From contig NZ_JABJXU010000001.1 of NCBI RefSeq assembly GCF_013155265.1, forward strand, positions 424,144-488,143: a DNA stretch of 64,000 nt. Reading direction: 5' to 3'. The notes beneath the pieces were generated by a model. The model was not told the origin of the DNA, did no database searches, and saw only the letters and a program-made list of their open reading frames with translations. Of this stretch, positions 34,775 through 42,434 are shown one piece after another (position 1 is the stretch's first letter; the number at the start of each line of letters is the position of its first letter). The translations under genes were made by a program, and so were the position numbers. The stretch comes from Enterococcus sp. MMGLQ5-1 (GTDB taxonomy: Bacteria > Bacillota > Bacilli > Lactobacillales > Streptococcaceae).

Positions 34775-36309
34775 AATATGCAAGTGGTGAATCGTCAGAA
34801 TTAATTTCTGGTTTGACCACCAATTTAGAAAGTGCGCATTCAACGATTGAGTCGCTAAAGTCAGGCTGTCAGCAGCTGACTGCCGCTGTTGATGGCAATA
34901 CCTTATCTGGTGCTGCCTATACAGCAGGTAAAGGTCTGTTTCAAGAATTAATTATACCAACGATTACGCGAGTCACCGAGGCAACGGATGATGTCAAAGC
35001 CGATTTATCTAAATACAGTTCAGCCAATGATATCGTATCGGATGAATCGCTATTAGATGAGGCTAACTTAAAGCAACAAATTGCGATTAAAAAAGCTTCA
35101 AAGGCTGTGGTAGACGCAGCAAGCTATTCAATTCGCTTACAAGCCATTTCTAATCCGCTTGTTAAGCTCGCAGATGCCTTATTCGATGCTCAAAATCGAT
35201 TAAATGGGATTTCTGACGATTTACAGGATGGCATTGATAAATTACAAAAGAAGCTAGATAAACTACAGGCATTTTCAAGTGCAGTCAGTGGTTTATTTAG
35301 CGATAGCTTAAATAATTTCAAGATTGCGATGCAAGGCGTTACTGTTTTAAACGATACGACGGTTAATAGTGATGGTACTTATTCATTACCAGAAGGCACT
35401 GATAAGAGCTGGTTTACGGATTTTAAGAAAAAAACAGTTAATGAATCAGCGATGGAAGCAGAGTTAAAAAATATGCCTGATAACCTAACTGAAGAAGAAA
35501 CAGAATTATGGTTTAGTAAAAATATTTCAAAATACGGCATAGATTTTTTAAAAACAGCTAAAACTTGGGTATCTAGAGGTTATAAAGGGTTAGATGCATA
35601 TATTAAATATAAAAATGGAAAAGTCTTTTTTAAGGGCGTAGCGATTACGCAAGATGCAGCTGGCGTTTTAAAGTGGGGTAATAAATTTTTATATGATCCA
35701 ACCAAAGGCTTGGGTGCAACTACGAAAAATTTATTTAAACCTAATAAATTTGATGGTACTTTTAGAACAGGAAAAGAATTTAAAGATGCAAGCAAAATTG
35801 ATTTAGCGAAATATAATTATGCTAAGTTACCAAATGGGAAAATAGATGTTAAAGCATTGACTCGTGCTGGAGTTAGTAAATTTAAAGAATCAGTAAATCC
35901 AGCCAATGACTTCAAGGGCTGGAAAGATGCCGGTAAATTAGGCAAATTCGGTAAGGGATTAGGTCTTTTCTCTACTGGAATGACGATTACCACTAATTTT
36001 AGTAAATATGTCGACTTAAGTGATGGTTTACAAACTGAGGAAGCTACAAACTTTGTGGTCGATACTACAGTAGATGTTGGGAGTGCTGCAGCCGCTTCTG
36101 CCACAGGTGCAGCGTTTGGCTCATTATTTTTACCGCCTTTAGGAACTGTAGTTGGGGCTGCAGCAGGAATAGGAGTTAGCATGGTAATAAATCATAAATA
36201 TGGTAATCCTCCAAAAAGTGCAGTGGATCATGTTAAAGATGGTGCTAAAAAAGTTGTAAATGGAATAGGTAATGCAATAGGAAAAGGATTAAAATCTGTG
36301 TTTGGATAA
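34765..36309 (+). CDS. LXG-domain type VII secretion effector, possible pore-forming toxin
   Basis: A 514-residue protein. Residues 1 to about 210 are helical and Leu-rich, with LSGAAYTAGKGLFQELIIP, in keeping with an LXG targeting domain. The middle (about 230-400) is basic and unrecognised. The C-terminal ~90 residues are Ala/Gly-rich and hydrophobic (GSAAAASATGAAFGSLFLPP, then VVGAAAGIGVSMVIN), ending in a short basic tail. Such glycine-zipper stretches occur in membrane-permeabilising LXG toxins. There is no nuclease or NADase motif. The start is TTG 34765, after GGGAAAGGA. The next gene starts on its last base and encodes a membrane protein, a candidate immunity factor. No EssC or other machine genes are in the window. 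Confidence 0.75.
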   Translation: MGLKYASGESSELISGLTTNLESAHSTIESLKSGCQQLTAAVDGNTLSGAAYTAGKGLFQELIIPTITRVTEATDDVKADLSKYSSANDIVSDESLLDEANLKQQIAIKKASKAVVDAASYSIRLQAISNPLVKLADALFDAQNRLNGISDDLQDGIDKLQKKLDKLQAFSSAVSGLFSDSLNNFKIAMQGVTVLNDTTVNSDGTYSLPEGTDKSWFTDFKKKTVNESAMEAELKNMPDNLTEEETELWFSKNISKYGIDFLKTAKTWVSRGYKGLDAYIKYKNGKVFFKGVAITQDAAGVLKWGNKFLYDPTKGLGATTKNLFKPNKFDGTFRTGKEFKDASKIDLAKYNYAKLPNGKIDVKALTRAGVSKFKESVNPANDFKGWKDAGKLGKFGKGLGLFSTGMTITTNFSKYVDLSDGLQTEEATNFVVDTTVDVGSAAAASATGAAFGSLFLPPLGTVVGAAAGIGVSMVINHKYGNPPKSAVDHVKDGAKKVVNGIGNAIGKGLKSVFG

Positions 36310-37274
36310 TGGTTAATTTAAATAAAATTAAAACAACTCAAGAATTAAATGAGCAATATTTTTTAGCATTATCAGTTACTAGAGGTTCACTTAGTATGTT
36401 GAAAACAAGTTTTTTTGGTGTTTTCTTGTCATTGATATGTTTGTATCCATCATATATTATAGAAAAAACAGTAAACCAGTCTAATCCATGGGTGATACCA
36501 ATTAATCTTTTACTAGTATCTATATTAATTTTTATGAGTATATTAGCATTTATTACTTTAACAACGGATATTTCATATAAATATCAAAAAGTGTTTTCAA
36601 TACTTTTAGTTATATATATACTATTATTAGCTAATATTTTAGTCTATTTAGGATATATTATTTCAGTTTATACGGAAACTAATTTAAATTGGAATTCTAA
36701 TTCATCAAATTTATTTATAATGACTGTAATAATTATGTGGCTCGTTACAATTTCCTATAATATACACTGGTTACAAAAAAATCTTAAACACGGTTTTTCA
36801 GAAAACAGAGCTAAATTAAATTATAAAGCCAAAGCAAGCGTCTATAACTCTAAAACATTATGGATTATATTTGGACTAACTTTTCTAGGTGGGATAGTTA
36901 CTCAAAAAATTAATTTTATATTTGGATTAGGGTTAGCAATTTTGATGATAGTAGCTTTTTCCAGACTAATAATTGAACTTGCATATCTAGCATTTCTAAA
37001 AATAAAAGATAAAAAATATTGGGAATTAGTTCCTGAAAAAGAGGAATTAACTAACAAAGAGAAACAAATAAAATATAAAAAAATATTCAAATGGGTGAAT
37101 GTTAGTTTAAGTATATTATTTTTATGTATAATTCCTCAGATAATTGAAAAATATCATATATTAGGTAAGTTAAACATAGTATTAACGACAGTTTTTTGGT
37201 TAAGTTTACTAAATTTAATTATTATAATGTTGATAAAACTTGTTTCTAAAATAAGAAATAAGTGGTTTAAGTAA
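36309..37274 (+). CDS. Polytopic membrane protein, candidate LXG-toxin immunity
   Basis: A 321-residue protein with about eight hydrophobic segments, arranged as an N-terminal group of five and a C-terminal group after a charged loop (EKEELTNKEKQIKYKK). I recognise no family. The ATG overlaps the LXG stop by one base (TAATG), so the two are translationally coupled, as toxin-immunity pairs often are. Codon use is more AT-rich than in the housekeeping genes. A membrane immunity protein would suit a membrane-targeting toxin; this is inference from position. Confidence 0.55.
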   Translation: MVNLNKIKTTQELNEQYFLALSVTRGSLSMLKTSFFGVFLSLICLYPSYIIEKTVNQSNPWVIPINLLLVSILIFMSILAFITLTTDISYKYQKVFSILLVIYILLLANILVYLGYIISVYTETNLNWNSNSSNLFIMTVIIMWLVTISYNIHWLQKNLKHGFSENRAKLNYKAKASVYNSKTLWIIFGLTFLGGIVTQKINFIFGLGLAILMIVAFSRLIIELAYLAFLKIKDKKYWELVPEKEELTNKEKQIKYKKIFKWVNVSLSILFLCIIPQIIEKYHILGKLNIVLTTVFWLSLLNLIIIMLIKLVSKIRNKWFK

Positions 37275-37286
37275 GGGGAGAGAAAA

Positions 37287-37727
37287 ATGGAATTTAAAAA
37301 AAGAGAACTTAGTCTAAATAATTTGATAGGCTTAACAGCTCCACTTAATTCTGACGATGATGTTTTCAATCAAGTTGAAAGAATTGGTCAAGAATTGAAA
37401 AGACAGCTTATTGAAAATGAATATTATACAAATGGTCCAATAATTTTTAAATATAACCCTTTTAAAGATCAAGAAATATCTATTTTTACTACTATAGGTA
37501 ATCAAGTAAACATTATTGGAGAAAATGAGCTCTCTATAGAATTTTTTCAACATTTTGATTTAGAAACGAACTATTACTACAGACATTATGATGAAACTGA
37601 AGCAATTCCGTATAGTGAAATAAAAAATAAAATTAATGAATCAGGTAAAATTCTTAAAACGATTTATCATGTGATTTTAGATTTTTATAATGAAACTATA
37701 CTAGATTTATACTGTGAGGTAGAGTGA
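37287..37727 (+). CDS. DUF5085-like protein, LXG operon accessory
   Basis: A 146-residue soluble protein. NGPIIFKYNPF near residue 50 and the general layout are similar to the next gene (RGPFFYSLNN), so the two look like distant paralogues. DUF5085-type proteins are repeatedly found after LXG toxin genes; their role is not established. AGGGGAGAG precedes the ATG. Its stop overlaps a GTG of the next frame. Confidence 0.5.
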   Translation: MEFKKRELSLNNLIGLTAPLNSDDDVFNQVERIGQELKRQLIENEYYTNGPIIFKYNPFKDQEISIFTTIGNQVNIIGENELSIEFFQHFDLETNYYYRHYDETEAIPYSEIKNKINESGKILKTIYHVILDFYNETILDLYCEVE

Positions 37728-37729
37728 CA

Positions 37730-38248
37730 ATGGTTAGTACTGTGATACCTGTTGAAAAAATTAGTTATCAAAATGTCGTAAGTCGTCGAAAGAAAATATA
37801 TTATGAAGATTTAGATAAATTCTATATTGAATTTGTGCAGGATATATTGGATGCAAATTATACTTTAAGAGGACCGTTTTTTTATAGTTTAAATAATGTC
37901 CCTAAGGATGAAATAATAGATATAGAGCTATTTTTTCCAATATATGAAAATCAATTTACTAAAGAAAACTATAAATTTTCGAGTTATTTTTTAGTAGATA
38001 ATTTATTGAAAACTGTGGTATTTAATAAATATAATGTTTTGACAGAAAAAGCATATAGTGATTTATTGTTAACATTGGAAAATAGTGAGTTAGAAATAAA
38101 TACTCCTTTTTTTCATATAATGCCAATGACTACTTATGATTATGTGGAGATATTAATAGGATATAAAGATGTTGACCAACAATTAAACAAATATGAGGAA
38201 TCCGCTATAGAGCATGATGACTTGGATACACAAGGTTTTATTTTTTAA
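37730..38248 (+). CDS. DUF5085 family protein, LXG operon accessory
   Basis: A 172-residue soluble protein matching my memory of the DUF5085 pattern: RGPFFYSLNNVPKDEIIDIE near residue 45, then SSYFLVDNLLKTVVFN and NTPFFHIMP. ATG 37730 is preferred (six bases after GAGGTAGAG); the frame is open back to GTG 37724. It is the last intact gene of the first LXG block. No enzymatic motif is seen. Confidence 0.65.
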   Translation: MVSTVIPVEKISYQNVVSRRKKIYYEDLDKFYIEFVQDILDANYTLRGPFFYSLNNVPKDEIIDIELFFPIYENQFTKENYKFSSYFLVDNLLKTVVFNKYNVLTEKAYSDLLLTLENSELEINTPFFHIMPMTTYDYVEILIGYKDVDQQLNKYEESAIEHDDLDTQGFIF

Positions 38249-38273
38249 TCAATCAAAATAATATTTAAGAGGC

Positions 38274-38392
38274 TGGGACATAAGTCATAAATCAGGACCT
38301 ATTTTGCTCAATCTGAAAAACAAAATGCATAATACCAATGTTTGTATCCATCGCTATTATGCGTTTTTTGCGTTATTTAGACTTATGTCCCA
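38274..38392. repeat. TGGGACATAAGTC inverted-repeat element
   Basis: TGGGACATAAGTC (38274-38286) is inverted perfectly at 38380-38392. The core contains CATAATA/TATTATG. It resembles the GGGACAAAAGTC elements common between genes in lactic acid bacteria; a related element is at 51018-51187. From 38393 to 38496 nothing else is seen. Confidence 0.75.
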
Positions 38393-38496
38393 AGCTTGTC
38401 TATTTTTGATGTTAAAATAGGAATAAAAAGCACTTTTCGCCAAGTAAAAGTGTGGTTTTTAATGTTGGATATCTACTCATAGTGATACAAGGTAAT

Positions 38497-38607
38497 ATGC
38501 ACGAATTCAAATGTTCATATTTTGGAGAGATATTCAAGATTGATGAAGCTAGTTGTGCCGATATTTTAAATCCAATGGCTGTTTTTAAGGGAGCTTTTGG
38601 ATGGTAG
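38497..38607 (+). CDS. Small open frame, 36 residues, uncertain
   Basis: ATG 38497, after AAGG, reads MHEFKCSYFGEIFKIDEASC and ends ...AVFKGAFGW, overlapping the next gene's start by seven bases. It may be the 3' remnant of an effector-operon gene or a true small protein. No family is recognised. Confidence 0.3.
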   Translation: MHEFKCSYFGEIFKIDEASCADILNPMAVFKGAFGW

Positions 38608-39254
38608 AAAAAAAATATGACCGATATGTAATAGAAAAATTAAATCGAATAAATACGAGATATTTTTTTGCAAAAATTCATGAAAGGTCGTATATAATTG
38701 ATTATTTTAATATTTTAGATTTTAGAAATTATTTTCCATTTCGTATGTTTAGTTCTAATAGAAAAAAATCTTGGAAAATATATGATGTTACTGGTAAAGA
38801 ATTAATTTATAAAACCACCTCTTTAAATCAAATCTCATTTTCTTATTGGTTTATTGTGTCTATGCCATTAATGAATCTCATTTTTTCTTTTCTTACTAGT
38901 GAGCATCATTATTTTGTATTATTTCTACTATTATTCAGTTATATAACGATGTTAATTACACTTTTTAATATTTTTAATAAACAAAAATACTCTTTTAATA
39001 AGTTTAAAACATTAAAATTGGAAATCATAAAAAATAAAATATCTAGAACATTTGAAGAAAAATTGGAGACATTATGGCAAACTTTAATTAAAATTTTATG
39101 GTTCGTTGTATTTCTATTTTTAATCTATTTATCATTACAAGGATTAGCAAATTTTTTTAATGCATTATTTTATATATCATTATTTTCGGCAATAGGTAAT
39201 GTTTATGGTAATCGCAGTTTAGACCAGATGTCTCAAAAAAATATCAAATTTTAA
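38601..39254 (+). CDS. DUF443-like membrane protein, candidate immunity
   Basis: A 217-residue protein. The N-terminal soluble stretch (NTRYFFAKIHERSYIIDYFN, then YFPFRMF and a SWKIYDVTG block) resembles the DUF443 family. About four membrane segments follow in two pairs (residues about 90-130 and 165-205). DUF443 proteins in Staphylococcus aureus protect against the type VII toxin TspA. AAGGGAG precedes the ATG. It sits after the LXG block without its own toxin, so it may be an orphan immunity gene. Family call by pattern only. Confidence 0.55.
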   Translation: MVEKKYDRYVIEKLNRINTRYFFAKIHERSYIIDYFNILDFRNYFPFRMFSSNRKKSWKIYDVTGKELIYKTTSLNQISFSYWFIVSMPLMNLIFSFLTSEHHYFVLFLLLFSYITMLITLFNIFNKQKYSFNKFKTLKLEIIKNKISRTFEEKLETLWQTLIKILWFVVFLFLIYLSLQGLANFFNALFYISLFSAIGNVYGNRSLDQMSQKNIKF

Positions 39255-39269
39255 AAGGAGAATAGATTA

Positions 39270-39551
39270 TGTTACTAATTGGAAGTATCGTTTATTTATC
39301 CAGAGGGATTAGATCCAGAACAAGTATATTATTTTAATGATAATGATATTGATGAAGTAATTTTTAAAGGTTATATAGATGACGATGAAAAGCGTTTTAT
39401 TGAACTATTTACTCAATGGAAAGAAAAAAATTCTGAAATCGTACCTAAGGGTGACGTCGACATCAATGATGAAAAAATAATAACTAATCTTTTCATAAAC
39501 GCCTTGTCACTGTCAGAGATGATGGTGGCTTTTGTTTGTTATATTATCTAA
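39270..39551 (+). pseudogene. DUF4176-like gene with internal deletion/frameshift
   Basis: ATG 39270, with a strong AAAGGAG, starts MLLIGSIVYL, the normal start of DUF4176 proteins, but that frame stops after 22 codons. The frame one base away reads FIYPEGLDPEQVYYFNDND and DIDEVIFKGYIDDDE, the normal C-terminal half. About 30-45 central codons appear deleted, with a shift, near 39285-39298. DUF4176 genes belong to type VII effector operons. As sequenced the gene cannot give a normal product. Confidence 0.7.
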
Positions 39552-39604
39552 TTAAGAATACAATCTACAGTAAGTATGACTAATCAAAAAGAGGTGTGTT
39601 TAAA

Positions 39605-39904
39605 ATGAATAAAAATAATATTGAAATTACAATAATAGAATTGCTAAAAAAATCAATCGAAAAAGCCAAGCAGTTAAGCTACAATCAATTGGAACTGTTA
39701 TTGTCTAATTCATTAACTCAGATTAAAAATTCGGATGTAAAAAACGTTGTTCCTGAATTAAATGAAACATTAATGCTGTACTTAGCAGCTCATCCAAGTC
39801 ATGGTTTTAATGAAATTAGTCAACTCATTAAAATACTTGGAAGTTATTCAGGCTCAATAAATTATGGTAAATGGTCTGGACTGGGACAACTGGGTTATCA
39901 TTAG
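39605..39904 (+). CDS. Small helical protein, possible bacteriocin-type immunity protein
   Basis: A 99-residue, all-helical, soluble protein (IELLKKSIEKAKQLSYNQLE; ELNETLMLYLAAHPSHGFNE). Size and a helical bundle with a C-terminal Gly-containing tail resemble enterocin-A-type immunity proteins, but I see no decisive motif. ATG 39605 follows AGAGGTG; a GTG three codons earlier overlaps that site. It is the last gene before the right island edge. A role as an orphan immunity protein is a guess from context. Confidence 0.4.
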   Translation: MNKNNIEITIIELLKKSIEKAKQLSYNQLELLLSNSLTQIKNSDVKNVVPELNETLMLYLAAHPSHGFNEISQLIKILGSYSGSINYGKWSGLGQLGYH

Positions 39905-39984
39905 TCATCAGCAACTCTCACGGGATGGAAATTGTTCTCTGTGTTATAATATCAATCAATTTTATTGTAATTTGATAAGGCTCT

Positions 39985-40155
39985 CTTGTTTTCAAGTGAC
40001 ACTTTGTTGTTGGCATCTCAAACAATGTCGACTTTTTTTGAATTTATCAAAAGGCAAACTGCCAGTCAAACTAATGTCATTTCATAAGCCTTATTTCCCT
40101 TGTCTACAAGTGATAAAAGGCTTTTTGTTTGTGTAGAAAAGTGAAAAGTAGCAAG
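39985..40155. repeat. Right flanking direct repeat of the rpsD-linked island
   Basis: It aligns with 31735-31905 along its whole length with scattered differences. It includes a degenerate attachment core CAAACTAATGTCAT (40067-40080) and the same hairpin position. About 8.2 kb separates the two repeats. Confidence 0.7.
40086..40126 (+). terminator. Terminator inside right flanking repeat
   Basis: AAGCCTT (40086-40092) pairs with AAGGCTT (40117-40123), then T. An extended -10 TGTTATAAT at 39942-39950 could start a short RNA of about 170 nt ending here. Confidence 0.6.
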
Positions 40156-40285
40156 AACGGGGGAGAGATATTTAAAAAGCTATTTTTCTAATTTGCTTAA
40201 TAATTTATTTCTCATATTTAAACTGAATATGTTTATAGTGATGTTAATTTTGTAAAAGTATAATTGAAAAAGTTTAAAAAATAAT

Positions 40286-40429
40286 TTATTTTTTTTTAGA
40301 TAAGAAAAGGGTGCTTAGCAAAATTAATAAACTAATGCCAAAAATAATATTATCTGTAAGGATACCGAAAATGATACTTGCGAATATAGTGGCGATAATA
40401 TAAAAAATGTGTTTTCTCGAATTATTCAA
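40286..40429 (-). CDS. Small membrane protein, 47 residues
   Basis: A minus-strand frame from TTG 40429 to TAA 40286. It reads (M)NNSRKHIFYIIATIFASI, then GILTDNIIFGISLLILL and a LysLysLys end, giving two hydrophobic segments in a helical hairpin. AAAGG lies nine bases before the TTG. It would be the only gene between the island edge and 40568. No family is recognised; it could be a small hypothetical membrane peptide or a type I toxin-like peptide. Confidence 0.45.
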   Translation of the reverse strand: MNNSRKHIFYIIATIFASIIFGILTDNIIFGISLLILLSTLFLSKKK

Positions 40430-40567
40430 AAAATCAATCCTTTCTATTAATTTAAGCGTAACATTTTAAAAATTGAGATTAAAGAAAATCGCTTATTCAA
40501 AATTAATGATTTTTGATGTGATATGATATAAAAAAATATGTAATCTAAAATTGAAAAGAGTAGAAAA

Positions 40568-41071
40568 ATGGCAGAGACGTCAGATGCCTTAGTAATTATT
40601 GACCTTCAAAATGGTGTGTGTAAGTCTGAAGAATTGATTTATAATTTTCACGAACTCGTGCGCTTAGTTAATCATCGAGTTGCGCAATACCAGAAAGATA
40701 ATAAAGCAATTATTATCATCCAGCATTGTGATGAGACTTTATTACAAGGGAGCTATGAGTGGGAAGTTGTGCCTGAATTAAATATACCAACAAATGTTCA
40801 TAAAGTTATAAAAACACATGCCGATTCATTTTTTAAAACCAATTTTCAAAGTTTATTAAAAAAATTAAAAGTTACTGAAATGGAAATTTGTGGAGCACAA
40901 ACCGAATATTGCATTGATACAACAATAAAAGTGGCTCATGCTTTAGGTTATCATATTCAAATGCAGCATGGAGCGACTACAACCTATGATAATCCTTATA
41001 TGCATGCTCAAGCCACAATTAATTTTTATGAAGGTATCTGGCATCAAAGATTTGTAACATTTATTAATTGA
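40568..41071 (+). CDS. Isochorismatase family cysteine hydrolase
   Basis: A 167-residue cysteine hydrolase. The catalytic triad is visible: Asp in VIIDLQNGV, Lys in VIKTHADSFFKTN and Cys in CGAQTEYCIDTT. The fold matches the isochorismatase/nicotinamidase superfamily; without the metal-site histidines of PncA I would not call it nicotinamidase. Substrate unknown. The start is ATG 40568 after AAAGAG; TGATATGATA upstream (40519-40528) may be its extended -10. It lies just outside the island. Confidence 0.88.
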   Translation: MAETSDALVIIDLQNGVCKSEELIYNFHELVRLVNHRVAQYQKDNKAIIIIQHCDETLLQGSYEWEVVPELNIPTNVHKVIKTHADSFFKTNFQSLLKKLKVTEMEICGAQTEYCIDTTIKVAHALGYHIQMQHGATTTYDNPYMHAQATINFYEGIWHQRFVTFIN

Positions 41072-41210
41072 TATTGTTATTATTTTAAATAAAATAGATA
41101 TATTTTTGATTTGTGACGTAAAATTGATTCTATAAAATATATCTCTTGTTATGAAGACAAGTCAGAAATTATACAAGGGATTATTGAATATATAAAAATG
41201 ATTTTAAAAG

Positions 41211-41570
41211 CTATAAAGTCATTTTTTTATAAATTTCAATCTTATCTTCAATAAATTCAATATTTTGAGAAATCTCAGTTTGCTTTACTTTTAATATTTC
41301 TAATTGTTCAAAGAGTAATTTTAAGCGATTTGAAATGGTTGAATCACCTTGATATCTTAATTTGGCGTACTCTTTAATATTTTTGATTGTCATACCAGTT
41401 TTTTTGAGTCTCAAAATAAAAAGTAACCATTCATAATCTGCCTCAAGATAATATCTTCTGTTATTTGAGTCCCGTTGACTAAAAATAATCGCTTCTTTTT
41501 CGTAATAGCGCAGAGTATCGATTGATAAACCAGATTTTTTCGCGAATTGTCCAATTGAATATTGTGTCAT
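41211..41570 (-). CDS. MerR family transcriptional regulator
   Basis: The 119-residue protein has the MerR winged helix (YSIGQFAKKSGLSIDTLRYY and EKEAIIFSQRDSNNRRYY) and a dimerising coiled coil with a short C-terminus. It contains no cysteine, so a thiol-sensing mechanism like that of AdhR/NmlR is excluded in the usual form. ATG 41570 follows AAAGGAG; the frame extends 51 bases upstream without a site. It is divergent from a carboxymuconolactone-decarboxylase-like gene and should bind the palindrome at 41606-41615. Confidence 0.9.
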   Translation of the reverse strand: MTQYSIGQFAKKSGLSIDTLRYYEKEAIIFSQRDSNNRRYYLEADYEWLLFILRLKKTGMTIKNIKEYAKLRYQGDSTISNRLKLLFEQLEILKVKQTEISQNIEFIEDKIEIYKKMTL

Positions 41571-41597
41571 TTTTAATCTCCTTTTTAAAATAAGTGC

Positions 41598-41628
41598 TTG
41601 ATATGGAGTTAACTCTAGCATGTAGAAT
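41598..41628 (+). promoter_or_regulatory. MerR-type promoter with 19-bp spacer and operator
   Basis: TTGATA (41598-41603), a 19-bp spacer and TAGAAT (41623-41628), with the perfect palindrome GAGTTAACTC (41606-41615) in the spacer. Over-long spacers with a central dyad are the hallmark of MerR-activated promoters. It drives the rightward gene. Confidence 0.85.
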
Positions 41629-41681
41629 AAATAGTGTCAAAGTGATTTGAATAATTAAAATTTTAAAACGGAGGCATTAAA

Positions 41682-42062
41682 ATGATGAAAGAAAAAAGTC
41701 GATACCAAAGTGGTTTTGAAAAATTAAAAGAAATTGATGGTCAGGCAGGAGAAAATGTAATTGAATCATTAGCTGGAATGACAGAGGATATCGGTAAATA
41801 TATTCTTGAATTTGCTTTTGGAGATATCTACAATCGAAAGGGTTTAGATATTAGGCAAAGAGAATTAATTACGCTGGCGAGTTTGATTTCGCAAGGTGAT
41901 ACTGGTCCTCAGTTAGAAGTTCATTTTAAAGCATCATTAAATGTCGGGATTACGCAAGAAGAAATTGTAGAGACATTGATTCAATGTATTCCTTATGTTG
42001 GCTTTCCAAGAGTATTAAATGCGACTTTTATTGCCAAAAAAATCTTCTCGAATGAACAATGA
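41682..42062 (+). CDS. Carboxymuconolactone decarboxylase family protein
   Basis: The 126-residue protein matches the CMD/AhpD-like helical family: FGDIYNRKGLDIRQRELITL, LEVHFKASLNVGITQEEIVE and a PYVGFPRVLNA end. The AhpD CxxC pair is absent, so the active form is like gamma-carboxymuconolactone decarboxylase-type or YraC-type proteins. GGAGG precedes the ATG. A MerR regulator plus a CMD-family gene resembles the Bacillus adhR-yraC arrangement, which responds to reactive aldehydes; here the signal is not known. Confidence 0.88.
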   Translation: MMKEKSRYQSGFEKLKEIDGQAGENVIESLAGMTEDIGKYILEFAFGDIYNRKGLDIRQRELITLASLISQGDTGPQLEVHFKASLNVGITQEEIVETLIQCIPYVGFPRVLNATFIAKKIFSNEQ

Positions 42063-42243
42063 GACTAACAAGAAAGAAATGCTTTAAGATAATTTTAGAT
42101 AGTATGAATTAAGTTTATTATAAGCTTTAACGAATCTGGTGTGGAGAATAGCCTAGCGATATGTCGAATAGTGCTAGAGTAGGAGCAGAAGGTATAAAAA
42201 TTTATTTATTTCTGAAAGTGGTGAATCGTATTAATTTTAAAAT

Positions 42244-42266
42244 GAGGCAATCAGCCTCTTTTTTTT
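42244..42266 (+). terminator. Terminator downstream of the CMD-family gene
   Basis: GAGGC (42244-42248) pairs with GCCTC (42254-42258), followed by a long T run. The stretch 42063-42243 before it holds no gene. Confidence 0.7.
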
Positions 42267-42311
42267 GTGATTGTCACTTACCTCCCGAAAATTGCTTGCA
42301 ATTTGAGGCGG

Positions 42312-42434
42312 TTATTTAAAAAGCTGAAATGACCGATTAGCAACGTACAAACTTAGAAAAATGATGTAAGCGAGCTATCGCTCGTGCGTACTTTTTCACT
42401 AGTTTGCTAGGTGCTGGTCAATGAAGCTAGATTA
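42312..42434. repeat. Structured ~120-bp repeat module (copy B)
   Basis: It has the same ends as copy A (TTATTTAAAAAGCTGAAA and GAAGCTAGATTA). Pairings are TGACC 42330-42334 with GGTCA 42416-42420, AGCA 42339-42342 with TGCT 42412-42415, CAAAC 42348-42352 with GTTTG 42402-42406, and CGAGC 42371-42375 with GCTCG 42380-42384. Bases just before it (42270-42311) match the 120-bp repeat at 481. Confidence 0.75.

Noticed and set aside
39864..40136. A 90-codon plus-strand frame across the right island repeat
   Set aside because: It overlaps the preceding gene and covers a terminator and the flanking repeat; no family and no ribosome-binding site.
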